From Hymenoscyphus infarciens (lineage: Eukaryota; Ascomycota; Leotiomycetes; Helotiales; Helotiaceae): a stretch of 64,000 bases of DNA. Every line of letters begins with the position of its first letter. Within the stretch, counting starts at the first letter, position 1. A program made the translations under genes and the position numbers. Below the pieces are notes generated by a model that made no database searches, had not been told where the DNA came from, and saw only the letters and a program-made list of their open reading frames with translations. The DNA lies in assembly GCA_001414345.1 (NCBI GenBank), contig LLCB01000144.1:62001-126000 (forward strand), in the 5' to 3' direction. Shown here piece by piece: positions 13,922 through 24,055 of the stretch.

Positions 13922-14112
13922 TATAATAGTCCTAGTTATATATATTACTTATATAACTAGGTTAGCCTAAGGCTTTGCTAAGGCTTTGCTTAATATATAT
14001 AAATAAAGCTAGAGTGCTTATACTCTTCGCTTTTCTCTTTAGTTTAGTTTTCCTTAATATTAGGTACTATTCTATAAGTACTCTCTTTATATATTTATAG
14101 AGAGCTTTTATA
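13922..14112 (+). repeat. 3' LTR of the outer gypsy element
   Basis: It is 191 bp, starts TATAATAGTCC, ends GAGAGCTTTTATA, and is the partner of 249-439. It is followed by the target duplication ACTAC. Confidence 0.85.
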
Positions 14113-14117
14113 ACTAC

Positions 14118-15845
14118 CTCTCTTTTTAAAAGACTCTCTAAACTCTCTTTAATCTATAACTATATACTAAGACCTAGAAGATTCTAATAAAATAATAAGT
14201 AAGACTTCTTAAATATAAATAATATATAGACGAGATAGTAGTATAAAAATAAAGGATAAAATAATTAGTTAGATAAGATAGATATAATTATAAGTAAACT
14301 ATAAAGTTAATAACTTAAAAAACACTTTGTCTTTAAACTCTTACTAATCTAACCCTTTTTCGAACCTTTATTTAAACCCTCTTTTACTTTTTAAAGCCTA
14401 CGTTTAGACCTCTTTTACTTATAAGCCTTTATCTCTAATACCTTCCTACTACTTCTTAACTCTTAAATTAGATACGAATTAGTTAAAATACGCTTTCTAT
14501 TAAGACGAAACTTAGAAGTAAGCTCTTAGCTAAGTTATTACTAATAATTCTAACTAAATATTATCTAACTCTACTCTAAACCTCTCTTAAACTAAAAGAC
14601 TACGATTACTTAGTTGTGAACTAAGTCTTAGTAGCTAGTATAAAGGTTAAAAGAGATAGAAGTAGAATTAGAATAAGATTATACTAAAGAAACTTTTACT
14701 AACTTTAAAAGGTTACTTTTTAAGTATAGCTATACTTAAAGAGATACTAGAATCGAAAAGGTTCTTTTATATATAAAATAAAATAAGATTATACCTTAGC
14801 TCTAAAACGCGTTTACTACTCTTAAGAGATACTAAAATTATAACTTTACTAAGATAGTAAATAATCTTTTAACTATAGATAAAGAGACTTGCTAAAACGC
14901 TAAGTTACGAGATATTAGTACTACGGTTTAGAATACCTCTCTATCTAGCTCTAAACTCCTTATAATATAATAGCGAATCGTCCTCTACTTTAGAAGTAAA
15001 ATCGGAATTAGAAGATAAATAAGTTCTTAAGTATCTTAAAAAGAACAAGGCAGCCTATAGACCTAAGTAATATAGTTCCTATAATAGTACTAATAAATAT
15101 TATACTTAAAACTATACTCTTTTTTATTATTCTAAACTTTAGATAGTATTTTTAAATTTAGTATTAAGTCTTTTAACTAGCTAAAACTATCTCTTTTTAT
15201 CTCTAGATACTTAGATAATAATTTTAACTTTAATAACTTAGCTATAACTTTGCTTTTAACTAGTTAAAACTACTTCTTTTGTTATTCTTAGATATTTAAA
15301 CAACTCGATAAACTTTAATAATAACTCTTTTATTTTAACTAGCTAAAACCCTACTAACTCTAATTAGAGTCTTATAGTCTTTACTTTCTTATCTTCTTTT
15401 ACTTCTAGTAGAGCTAGAAGTTCTTTTTTCATCTAAATTCAACTTAGATACGAATTAGTATACTCTTGAAAGAATAGTGACCTCTTAGCTAAGTTATTAC
15501 TATCTATGATATTATTAACTTTTTGTTTCTAACTTTACGAATTTGAATTCGAGTTAGATACGAATTAGTATATTTTCAAAGTAAGCTCTTAACTAAGTTA
15601 TTACTATCACTTATAACGTTATCTCTTAATATTCGCTTCTGACTCTACTCTAAATTCACCTTCGAGTTTTGAATTTTTTGAACTTTTTGAACTTATTAAA
15701 CTTATTAAACTTTGAACTTTTTCTAACCTACTAGACAGGATTAGACTATACTCTTTTAGCAAATACGAATACTTATACTTTAATATTAAAGGATTTAAAA
15801 CAAAGTCTCTTTTATAAGTATTTATAAACTAGGTTAGATATAATT
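14118..15845. repeat. Unassigned RIP-degraded repeat DNA
   Basis: The first part (14203-14450) repeats 1-240. A diverged unit beginning GATACGAATTAGT and ending CTAAGTTATTACTA recurs near 14466, 15438 and 15562. A short TTGAACTTTT/TTAAACTTAT run is at about 15665-15720. Stops are in all frames and no gene is visible. Confidence 0.5.
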
Positions 15846-17879
15846 TAGATCCTGTTTAGTATTCTATAGATAATTTTCAAAGTTTACTATATTATCTAAG
15901 AGACTTTTATATTAAATATCTAGAAGAGCTAGGACTATCTTAACTCCTTTCTAAATAGATTAATATATAGGAATTAGATAAGAATTAGGTAAAAGACTTA
16001 ATTTATAAAACTTTATTAATACTCTTTAATTCTAGTTACTCTTAATAAGAAACTTATAATAAAAACCTAAGATAAAACACTAACTAGTAGGAATATTTAA
16101 AATTAATAAAGTAAAGAACTAAGACTAAGTTACTACTGAAATAGAGCCTACTAACCCTCTCTAGGCTATAGCCTCTCCTTTCTCTAACTTATTATCTTTC
16201 TAAGTATAAGAAGCCTAAATCAGCTCTTCTTCTACCTTCTTCTTATAGAGACGCTTCTTATCTTAGCAACCTTCTATAACTAGCTTTAGAGAGGACGCTT
16301 ATAAACTCTTTAGATAAGCTTTAAAGAGGACCTAAACCTAGGTTTAGATAGAGGTCTTACCTTTTATAGTATAATATAAGAACTATTAAATATTAGTAAC
16401 TGAAACTACTCTAATAAGTAAGAGGTACTTATAGTAACCTTAGTATAAAGTGCCTAAGTCTTCTCTAAGAAGGCGAACTATACCTTTAAACTATTCTTTA
16501 GTACTTCTATACTAGTAATAACTAATATCTTATCTAAAGCCTTAGCTGTCTTCTTAATCTCCTCTTTCTTCTTCTTAAGCTTAAGCTTACTAAACTCCTT
16601 TCTAATAAACTATAGTAACTACCTAAGTTAAAACGAATTTAGTATATATTTAAGATTAAACTTACTAGGATATATATAGTATTCTACTTAATATAGTACT
16701 TGTACTTCTTTAACTTTAGCTTCTTAAAAGTATATATATAATCTCTATTCTAAGATTTTACCTAAAGGTACTAAATATAGTAGACTTAGTAGGTAGCTAG
16801 AAGCGTACTAAGAGGATATAGAAGAGGTATTTTACTATATTAGATTAGCTTTAAATTAGGTCTAATTAAGAAGAGAAGAACTTACTTTTATATATATATA
16901 TAATATATATATATGTTTTAAGAGATAAGTTAGTATATAAGAATATACCTAATTAGAAGACATTCTTACTATTTATATTATTTAGATAAAAAGAAGAAGA
17001 GAAGTTAGAATCGAGGAAAAGTTGTCTACTAATATACTACTTATAATAATAGCTATTACTTTATAATTATTATTTATTACTTAATAATTACTATTATAAT
17101 ACATAATAATAGTAAGAATATAATAACTCTATAGTAGTATACTACTTTCTATCTACTAGCTAATTATTAGCTTCTCTTCTATTCACATCTTATTATTATA
17201 TAGTATATAGTAGTAAATAAAGAGTAATTAGCTTTTAAATAATAATACTACTAGCTACTAACTCTATCTTAACTACTAGATACTATAATAGTAAGATAAG
17301 TTATATTCTTTATAATAAAGAGATAAATAATACTCTAATTAATCTAATACTATACTAATTAATAATCAAAGACTTAGAATAAGTCTTTTTAAAAGAGAGA
17401 GAATATAATAGTATACTATTCTAGATTATTATATAATAGTACTATCTTAAATTATTAGTATTCGTAAAACTACTAATACCTCTAAATACTACTAATACCT
17501 CTAATATATCTAAAGCTAAGATTATAAATAACCGATACTTATATAAGTAAAGTACTAAAGGTATTAATATCTAATATTTATATATAGAAGGAATTAAGGT
17601 TTAGATATTATATATTTAGCTTTTTAAAAGTTTAGAGGTTATATATTTAGCTTTTCAGCTCTTATTATTTAGTATTAGCTATATTAAACAGAGCTTAGTT
17701 ATTATTATTATTAAAACTTAGAAGCTTCTAATCTCTTATATATAGACGTTTATATTTAGTATAGAAGAGAGATAGTTATTATTTTCTTCTATATTAGTAC
17801 CTAGTATCTATATACGTTATTCTACTATACGTACTCCTATATGCCTCTACTATAGTTATATATATTTCATACTATTATA
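15846..17879 (+). mobile_element. Truncated second copy of the inner gypsy family
   Basis: It contains the post-integrase module (about 15846-17403) followed by a 476-bp LTR (17404-17879, TATAATAGTATAC ... ACTATTATA) and is in opposite orientation to the copy at 3728-11784. No gag, RT or integrase precedes it, so it is a 5'-truncated or recombined remnant. It is RIP-mutated independently of the first copy. Confidence 0.75.
17404..17879 (+). repeat. Third LTR of the inner gypsy family, inverted
   Basis: It matches the reverse complement of 3728-4205 over its whole length (476 versus 478 bp). It marks the right end of the retrotransposon nest. Confidence 0.8.
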
Positions 17880-18700
17880 AATACCGAGTTATATAAGAAC
17901 CTCTATCTACTAAGCGTATATATCTAGTATCGTGTTTCTGCCTAGAGTATAGTTCTTCCGACTAGTATATACTCTTAAAGAGCTTTAACTCTCAAGAATT
18001 ATTTAAGAAGTAAGGCCTTTTAATAATTAATCCTCTCTTGAGAATTAAGCTCGCTTAATAGTTAAGGATTTTAAGCCTTAAAATCCTTGATTATCGCCTA
18101 ACAGTTAAGGCATCTATTAACTCTTATGTAACAATCACTTATGCTTGGTCATCGTGCGATAGTCCACCTCCACTACCTAAACCCTGTAAGGAATAGATCC
18201 TATCTGATTTTTGGAGTTCACATCGATACGGAAAACCACTCTGTGTATTGAATATGCTCGGGCCTTAGCATCGCGGGTCAGACAGCGGTTCGGCCTTGGC
18301 GCCAAGCATGCCAAGGCCGAATAGCAGCCGCTTCGGCCAGCACACAAAAGTTTTTCGTGATGTTGGTACTAAAGCTATTACTATAAGCTCTTAGGCGCTC
18401 TAGCTAAACTTCGCCTACCTCTGCTTGCTCTATATCATCTCTTACTTTTATTAGTCTGCTTTACTAGGCAGATGGAGAGGAACTGAGATAAACCTATTCC
18501 GGGTTCAAGCAATATGTTTCACGTCAAACGGGCACTTTATGTTTTTCGTACCATGGGAAGCTTCTTCTTTAAACAAAGCTACATGTGGACCACTGCTTCA
18601 GATTCTTCCAGTTCCCCAATCCCTGCTTATATCAGATTTGATTCACACGTGATTACCAACTTGAGCTGCCTAGCTTGATGTCGGTAGAAGACCCTTGGTC
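17880..18700. other. Boundary between RIP-degraded DNA and gene-bearing DNA
   Basis: G+C rises sharply between about 18080 and 18180. No gene is seen. A GC-rich patch with GGCCTTGGCGCC-like text sits at 18250-18340. An ORF at 18627-18851 on the minus strand overlaps the last exon of the next gene and is not a separate gene. Confidence 0.5.
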
Positions 18701-19423
18701 CTATTTCCGCTTTTTCTCCTTTCCGCTCATCACACTTGTTTCCTCCAAGAGTGAAAGGCCTGCGATAATATCTTTTGCGAAGGTGAAAATCATGTAACTG
18801 GAGATAACACAATATAACACACTGGAGAAAAAGACATGTGGTTAGCAACACTAAGTCTTTTCAAATAGGAAGTAAACACAGTGGGGGAATTCATACAACT
18901 CACTTCATGAATCCCCATGTAGCCATAAGTGGCCGCCAATCTGCATGACCAACGTATTTGAAACCCGAGAAACATTCCCTCATCCCTTGTCATTTCATCA
19001 GTATAAGAATTCAGGAACTCCCTCCATAACTTTAAACTCACAATAAAGGCATGACTTTGTAAGCGTAACAGTCCCAGCAACGAGTCCCAACACACATGCC
19101 AAACCTCCAGTTCTCCCACTCACGCGTCTTCCTTCACCCCGAGTCAGGATAATCCAAAAGTACCACATGTACAGTCCAACTTCAGCCATGTTGATCACTC
19201 CTTGGGCAGCGGTCCACCCTTCCTTCTCTAACCATGCTTGCTTGGAATAGATTTTGTCGACAGCTGCATACTTGTCGATGGGATCCCAGATTGGGGAGTG
19301 CCATTTGTGACCGAGGAGAGTGTGAGGCCGGAGGAAAATGTAAAGGGAATCCCAAATCGTGCAGGGGAATGTGAATGCGATCCAAAGAAGGACTGGTAAC
19401 CGAGGGGCGTGTGTCCAAGTCAT
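18701..19423 (-). CDS. Small four-TM membrane protein, EXPERA/EBP-like, uncharacterised
   Basis: Three exons (19423-19042, 18985-18904, 18821-18701) give 194 aa. Introns are 56 and 82 bp with GTGAGT donors, and all phases agree. The first exon has RLPVLLWIAFTFPCTIWDSLYIFLRP cut short here by its WDSLYIFLRPHT block, then GHKWHSPIWDPIDKY and WTAAQGVINMAEVGLYMWY. Exon 2 restores the conserved FSGFKYVGH motif, and exon 3 the SYMIFTFAKDI membrane end. This order (W-D-x-x-Y-x-x-x-R-P-H, then G-H-x-x-H-x-P-x-W, then F-S-G-F-x-x-x-G-H, then Y-M-I) is that of a fungal family I associate with the EXPERA domain of sterol isomerase-like proteins. The substrate is unknown. The C-terminal tail is basic (GKEKKRK), as in ER proteins. 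Confidence 0.72.
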
Positions 19424-20772
19424 GGTTACGATTGTGTTTAGGCTGGGGAATTATTTGGTATGATAGATGGATGATGGACAAAGAGAAAGGGAGTTAAGCA
19501 TCGAGCTAGCTGATGAGAGTGTTGGCTTTAACTGCAAATACGAGGTTCACACCGCTTCCAAGTAGAGTGGCGCCACACCATTCTGCCATCTGCGCCGCAG
19601 CCCAAAAGTAGTTCCCTCCCGGGCTTTAAAAAGATTGTTGGAAATTCAATAGACCTTACTCTCTATGAAGGTGAGCGAGTCTCTCAGCTAACTCAGAGCC
19701 CAAACTCTTAAATGCTACAATCCCAAAGGGTGTAGGCTGTTCAGCGAACCAACGAGGATCTCAATACATGATCTTAGAAGTTAGGGCCCTATAGTCATTT
19801 AACAGAATAAGAGAGCCTTTATCTATAAACGGCAAAGTGAGAAATGTGACAGTTCTTCCATTTTGGTATCGTGGTAAAGAGAGTCATCAATTTGCAAGCT
19901 CTATCAGGTGAGCTTAGCTATAATTATTCGGCCATTACCTCACCACCAGGGGGTGTAGGAATTCGTAACTGGTTATAAGTAGAGTACCTTTACGCTACTC
20001 TCTTAAATGTTTAACTAAGACTAGGAAAGTTAATTTAATTATCCTACGAGACTAGAATAATAAGATTTATATTATCTTTATTATTCTAGAACAGTTAGGA
20101 GAATTATAGAAGGGGAAGGTACCTTAGACTATAGTTACGAATTCCTGCAACCCCTGGTGCCACTACCCCCCTATCTAGAGGTGATTTTTAGTCGTTTAAC
20201 TACAAAAAGCTCCCTCTTAAAACTTAGCTTAGAGCAAATAATCTTATATGTTGGAGAGAAGAACTTAGAAATTCTCTTTCTCCGTCCATATCCGGAAAAA
20301 CAGTAATATAGAAGGGTACAGAACGAAGTGAGCGTGTCGAAGTATATCTTTTACATGTGGCCTTGTGCAGAGGTTTACGGCATCTCAACTCAATGGCAAG
20401 CCCGTTTCTTAAGCGAGTTGAATCCCGACCGCGATAACGGCAAGTATTCTGTAGATCAGGAAGAACGCGAATGACCAGAGGAGAGTGAATTGAGTCACCG
20501 ATATTAACCTTGATTTCATTGTCTGTCCACCTGACTCCACCTGGAAATTATTGAAAATCCCTATTATATCTTTATACCAAGTACGATTTCAGCGACCACA
20601 TGGCAGTCGAAAGGGCTACATTAATATTTGACAGTATGAGAATTAGTGATGAAGGAAGTGATGAAATTTCAAAGCAACCCTATCTACTGTTCAGAGCCTT
20701 CAGATCGAATTCTTTGACAACCAATTCTAAACCTTCCTCGTTTTCCTTAAAGAAACTTTTTGGAAGAGTGGT
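19424..20772. other. Intergenic, holds the foldback MITE
   Basis: Apart from the MITE at 19944-20159, I see only short ORFs with no family resemblance (for example 20600-20806 plus). The first 300 bp upstream of 19423 should contain the promoter of the EXPERA-like gene. Confidence 0.4.
19944..20159. mobile_element. Palindromic foldback MITE
   Basis: It is 216 bp with about 27-bp terminal inverted repeats: the left end reads CACCAGGGGGTGTAGGAATT and the right end is its near-perfect reverse complement, with two transitions. The centre also folds (CTAGAATAATAA .. TTATTATTCTAG, about 20052-20089). Unlike its flanks, the interior is AT-rich. A target duplication is not clear. One end of the same type occurs alone at about 46013. 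Confidence 0.75.
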
Positions 20773-21568
20773 CTATGTGCTCGCGGATAGCGAACGCCCC
20801 AAGTGATATCTAACGCCCAAATGAACCTCGGTCGCTCGCTCTAGTTGAAGTGTCGCCCGTAACCAGCGTTCTCCGTGCCCTTGACGACCGGTTCCCTTGT
20901 CTTACCTTAGTAGATCAAGGCATTTATCGCACGGGCAAGAGTATATCTTGAAGAACGCGTGGACCATCTCATGGAGGAGCGTACGACGGTATTTTTCCAA
21001 TCGTTTCTTGGGCGACTTGACTTTGTTTGCTGTCATGGGAAGCAAAAAGAGATCCCTTATCAGAAGATGCACAGCAAAGTTATCGGAATGAGCATAGTAC
21101 CTCGCCTCTCCAAAAAGCTCAGAATCTTTCCCTTTGAAAGGTGGCGACCGGACAAAGGAGAGACGACAGAGACTTCGCAGTGTACCATTGAAAAAAAAGG
21201 TTATCAAATATCTGGAAATACTCAATTAGCAATCCATCCTTTTCGAGGTCTTTTTCGTCGGAGGCAAAAGCTTCGTTCGTAGAATGATATTTTTCAATGG
21301 CTTCCTCCTTTAAGGGATGGAGGATCGGCTTTGACAGCTTCCCTAAATAGCTCTCAAGTAAGTTGGCAAGATGAATAAGGCTGCGTGTATAAACAGAAAT
21401 ACCCGAAAGATCAGTGATCGAGTACTTTGCAGGGTGATCCGCCCTTGTTTTCTTTGCCTCCAACTTTTGCTCTTGGACCCAGCGTGCAAATTCCGTGTCT
21501 CTTTGAGGGTGACCAAATTGAAAGCAAGGTCGTATACCCTTCGGAAGCTGGTGGTGAAAGTTGCTCAT
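20773..21568 (-). pseudogene. SprT-like zinc metalloprotease, broken by a frameshift and stops
   Basis: Minus-strand frames carry an N-terminal region (RDTEFARWVQEQKLE, then YFQIFDNLFF), then in another frame FNGTLRSLCRL, DNFAVHLLIRDLF and the zinc motif LLHEMVHAFF followed by CPCDKC. After an in-frame TAA (20902-20904) the same frame continues GTGRQGHGERW, the third zinc-ligand region (GHGxxW) of SprT-like/SPRTN proteins, which cut DNA-protein crosslinks. The frame jump lies in a run of 8 T (plus strand 21191-21198). Removing one T would restore NLFFNGTLRS. A TAG follows at 20773-20775. Three lesions argue for a pseudogene, though the T run could be an assembly error. A GTAAGA at the TAA looks like a donor, but splicing there would remove the GHG motif. 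Confidence 0.75.
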
Positions 21569-22333
21569 ATCGAGTTTGGGATTGCGTATTCTTGTGGTGT
21601 TTGAGCGAACGAAAAGTGAAAGTTATATCCAAAATGGGTAATGCTAGAAATATTTTGTTCACCCCCGCCATATCGTTTCTAGTCGTGGAGAATGACTCGT
21701 TTGTCTGAGAACAGAGCCTACGTGGGGATGGTAAAAGACATCTTCAAATCTGGACCACCAACTGCTTTCTTTCTTTTGCAACAAACCAAAAATACTATGT
21801 TGAACTTTCCAAGAAAATTGCAAAACCACAAGAATTTCCCGCCATGCGTTTATCATAGAAACGAAATTCAAGATGTGTCCAATGACAGCACACTAGAACT
21901 TCAAAAGAACTCCAGGGGTTTCACGTTGCTGGAAGTACTCTAAGATTTTCTTCAAATTCAAACTGAAGCTCGATATCTTACTAAAACCTTGTCGTCGTTT
22001 CGTTCGGAAAGATTATGTAGTGATTTTTGTACTCGCTTAGTGTTTTGGTTGGGAGGGGGTGTATTTGGAATCCTCCACTTCCTAGCCATTGTCAAAGAGC
22101 GAAGATGTATGCTGAAACACCTCACTATTTCTCGAAGCCCCTTGAATGCTCCTCTCGACGTATTCTTGGAATGCATCAAGCAACGCCTTCACAAACCTCA
22201 AACCTCCGAACGCTTCTCAAAAACAAAGACACATCTAGATTTCTGAACCCACATCAAACGTCGCATTTATATTCTCCATCACAGCCTCCCACCATTGACC
22301 ACATTACTTCATCTTTTCAACCCCAAGACAATC
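21569..22333. other. Intergenic, no gene seen
   Basis: Several 70-100 aa ORFs overlap on both strands (21427-21708, 21692-21943, 22027-22344 plus). None has a recognisable motif or a consistent splice structure. Confidence 0.35.
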
Positions 22334-23589
22334 TCACAACTTAGCCTCCCCCTTCAAAACCTCCCTCAAAAACACCAACCCTTCCCTAGCAAACGCAACC
22401 ATATTCCCCTCCCTATCACCCGCCAACCCTGTATCGAGTTCCTTCGTGAAAACCCCCCTTTCGGTTGCAATAGCTAGGGCGACGTATCCCCTGAAGAGAT
22501 ATGATTCATCAGCACTCTGTCTTCTTTTCATTTGCTTTCTCTCTTTGAACCCCCAATTGACAGATTTTCCCCAGAAAAGCCGAGGGTGAAAGAAGGAGGA
22601 GAATACTCACGGAGTTCTATTCTTCGTATTCCCTCCCGTGGGACCGGCAGTCCCCGATTCACAGACACAATATGTACCACCTAGTTTCTCTCTTACATTC
22701 TTCGCTAGGAAACTGACGACTTCGGGTGTTGGTCCCCGGTAGTTGGTTGTGTGTTCTTCTGTCCAACCAGCTTTCGAAAGGTTAGCAAGTTCTCATTGGT
22801 CCACATCTTGATTCAGATTCAAGATCGATAAACAAAATTGAAGAGGAGCAAAGGAACGTGGGGGAGTCGTGAAAGGAGGGAAGATAATCAGTGGAGGAGT
22901 AGAAATATGGGAGCATACCAAAAGCAACTCTCGATTCCAAAGTATACAGCTATTCCCCAACACCTCACATCAGCCCAGGCTCCTTCCAACACAAAATATG
23001 ACGGGGAATGCAGGGAACGTGGAGAGACACACCGTAGCACCGCCCTTATAAGATTTACTCGCACCAGGTGTACTCAAAATACTCGCAGAAATAATACCAC
23101 CAGCTGCCTGCAGGAGAGTATCGATTAGCTCTATTCGATCTCCGCACACCTCATCTCATGTCTCAACTCGTCTTCGTTGGCCTGCTTTAGCCAAACCTTT
23201 CCATTTCACAGCTCCCACAAAACAACTCCAGGGCTTCGAACCACAAGGAAGAAAGAAACCCAAACCCCAAACAGGAAATCGCAAAACACCCAAGTACACA
23301 AGCAACCAAAAGTTCCGTCTCCCACCTCCCACCCGCTCCAAAACAATGAACCAGAAGCCCAAAGGCCCAAACAGGAAAAAACATAAACAAATCCTCCAAA
23401 TCCCACACAGCAAGCCAGCCAAAGCGAAAAACAAAAACAAAAACAAAATGCCAAACTCACAGTCTCAGCCACACAAACACTCTCCCCCTTCTCCCTCAAC
23501 AATCCCATCACCTCCACCACAACACCCCTAATACTCTCTGGTGGAAACTCGCTGGCTGCCATATGTGCTACGTTCGAGAATTCTTCCAA
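22334..23589 (-). CDS. CinA C-terminal domain protein (PncC-like nicotinamide-nucleotide amidase family)
   Basis: Five exons (23589-23461, 23107-23033, 22949-22919, 22770-22611, 22490-22334) give 183 aa in frame. The family path is complete: VMGLLREKGESVCVAET; AAGGIISASILSTPGAS; YKGGATLYTLESRVAFAGWT; YRGPTPEVVSFLAKNVREKL; then CESGTAGPTGG and GYVALAIATERG ending ETGL-like DTGLAGDREGNMV. CinA C-terminal proteins deamidate nicotinamide mononucleotide in bacteria. Fungal homologues of this stand-alone size are common and little studied. One exon is only 31 nt. The first intron is 353 bp, long for this window, and strongly pyrimidine/G biased on the coding strand. Its position and the minimal exon rest on phase and family match. 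Confidence 0.86.
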
Positions 23590-24055
23590 ATAAGTCTCAA
23601 TTGGAGAGAGTGTTTAGGTCGTAAACCGAGAGTGTACCTATGACGCCTCCAACCACCGGGTCCCACAATTGACAAAGCAAGTGAAAGTGGGTTACCTGGG
23701 AACACGGGTAGGCAGTCCTACCGACGGCTAATTGCCGCTTATCCGTCAATCAATAGGGCACTTTCTCTAATGTTTACTATCAGCTCCAAAATACGAACGA
23801 ACCGCTAATTATACTATACTACTCAATTCAAACCGAAATGAGCGGTTGTTCCAACACAGCAAGGAAATTAGTATGAGCCAAAAACCAGCTGTTCCAACGA
23901 TCTAGGTTGATTTTCGACTTGAGAAAGCGGGAAGGACGGCACACATGCCCACGCATACTTTGGGGGCTATGGTATCAATGCAAAAGAAGTCAGCAGGAAG
24001 GCTAGCTTGTTGTTTGATAGCATATTTTATCTGAAAGAAATTCGAAAAGCTGCAT
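23590..24055. other. Intergenic between divergent genes
   Basis: It lies between the starts of the CinA gene (minus) and the 24056 gene (plus), so it should carry both promoters. A GGTAGGCAGTCCTACC inverted repeat is at about 23708-23723. Nothing else is recognised. Confidence 0.35.

Larger units (their letters stand above)
249..14112 (+). mobile_element. RIP-degraded Ty3/gypsy LTR retrotransposon, split by an inner element
   Basis: The element is bounded by 191-bp LTRs at 249-439 and 13922-14112 and by a target duplication GCTAC (244-248) / ACTAC (14113-14117) that differs by one G-to-A change. Plus-strand gag-pol traces can be followed: a CCHC-like knuckle near 1684-1740 (CFN-S-KPSYY with Cys changed by RIP), reverse transcriptase at about 2900-3500 (the Y-L-D-D catalytic box now reads YLDN near 3330), RNase H split at 3722/11790, and integrase at about 12500-13200 (DRGSYF; NYTQIDSQTE). 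Q codons appear as TAA/TAG throughout, as RIP predicts. Without the insertion and one copy of its target duplication the element would be about 5.8 kb. It is not coding now. Confidence 0.88.

Noticed and set aside
20824..20905. Intron starting at GTAAGA over the SprT TAA
   Set aside because: It would delete the GHGERW zinc-ligand region, and the frame after the TAA continues without a shift.
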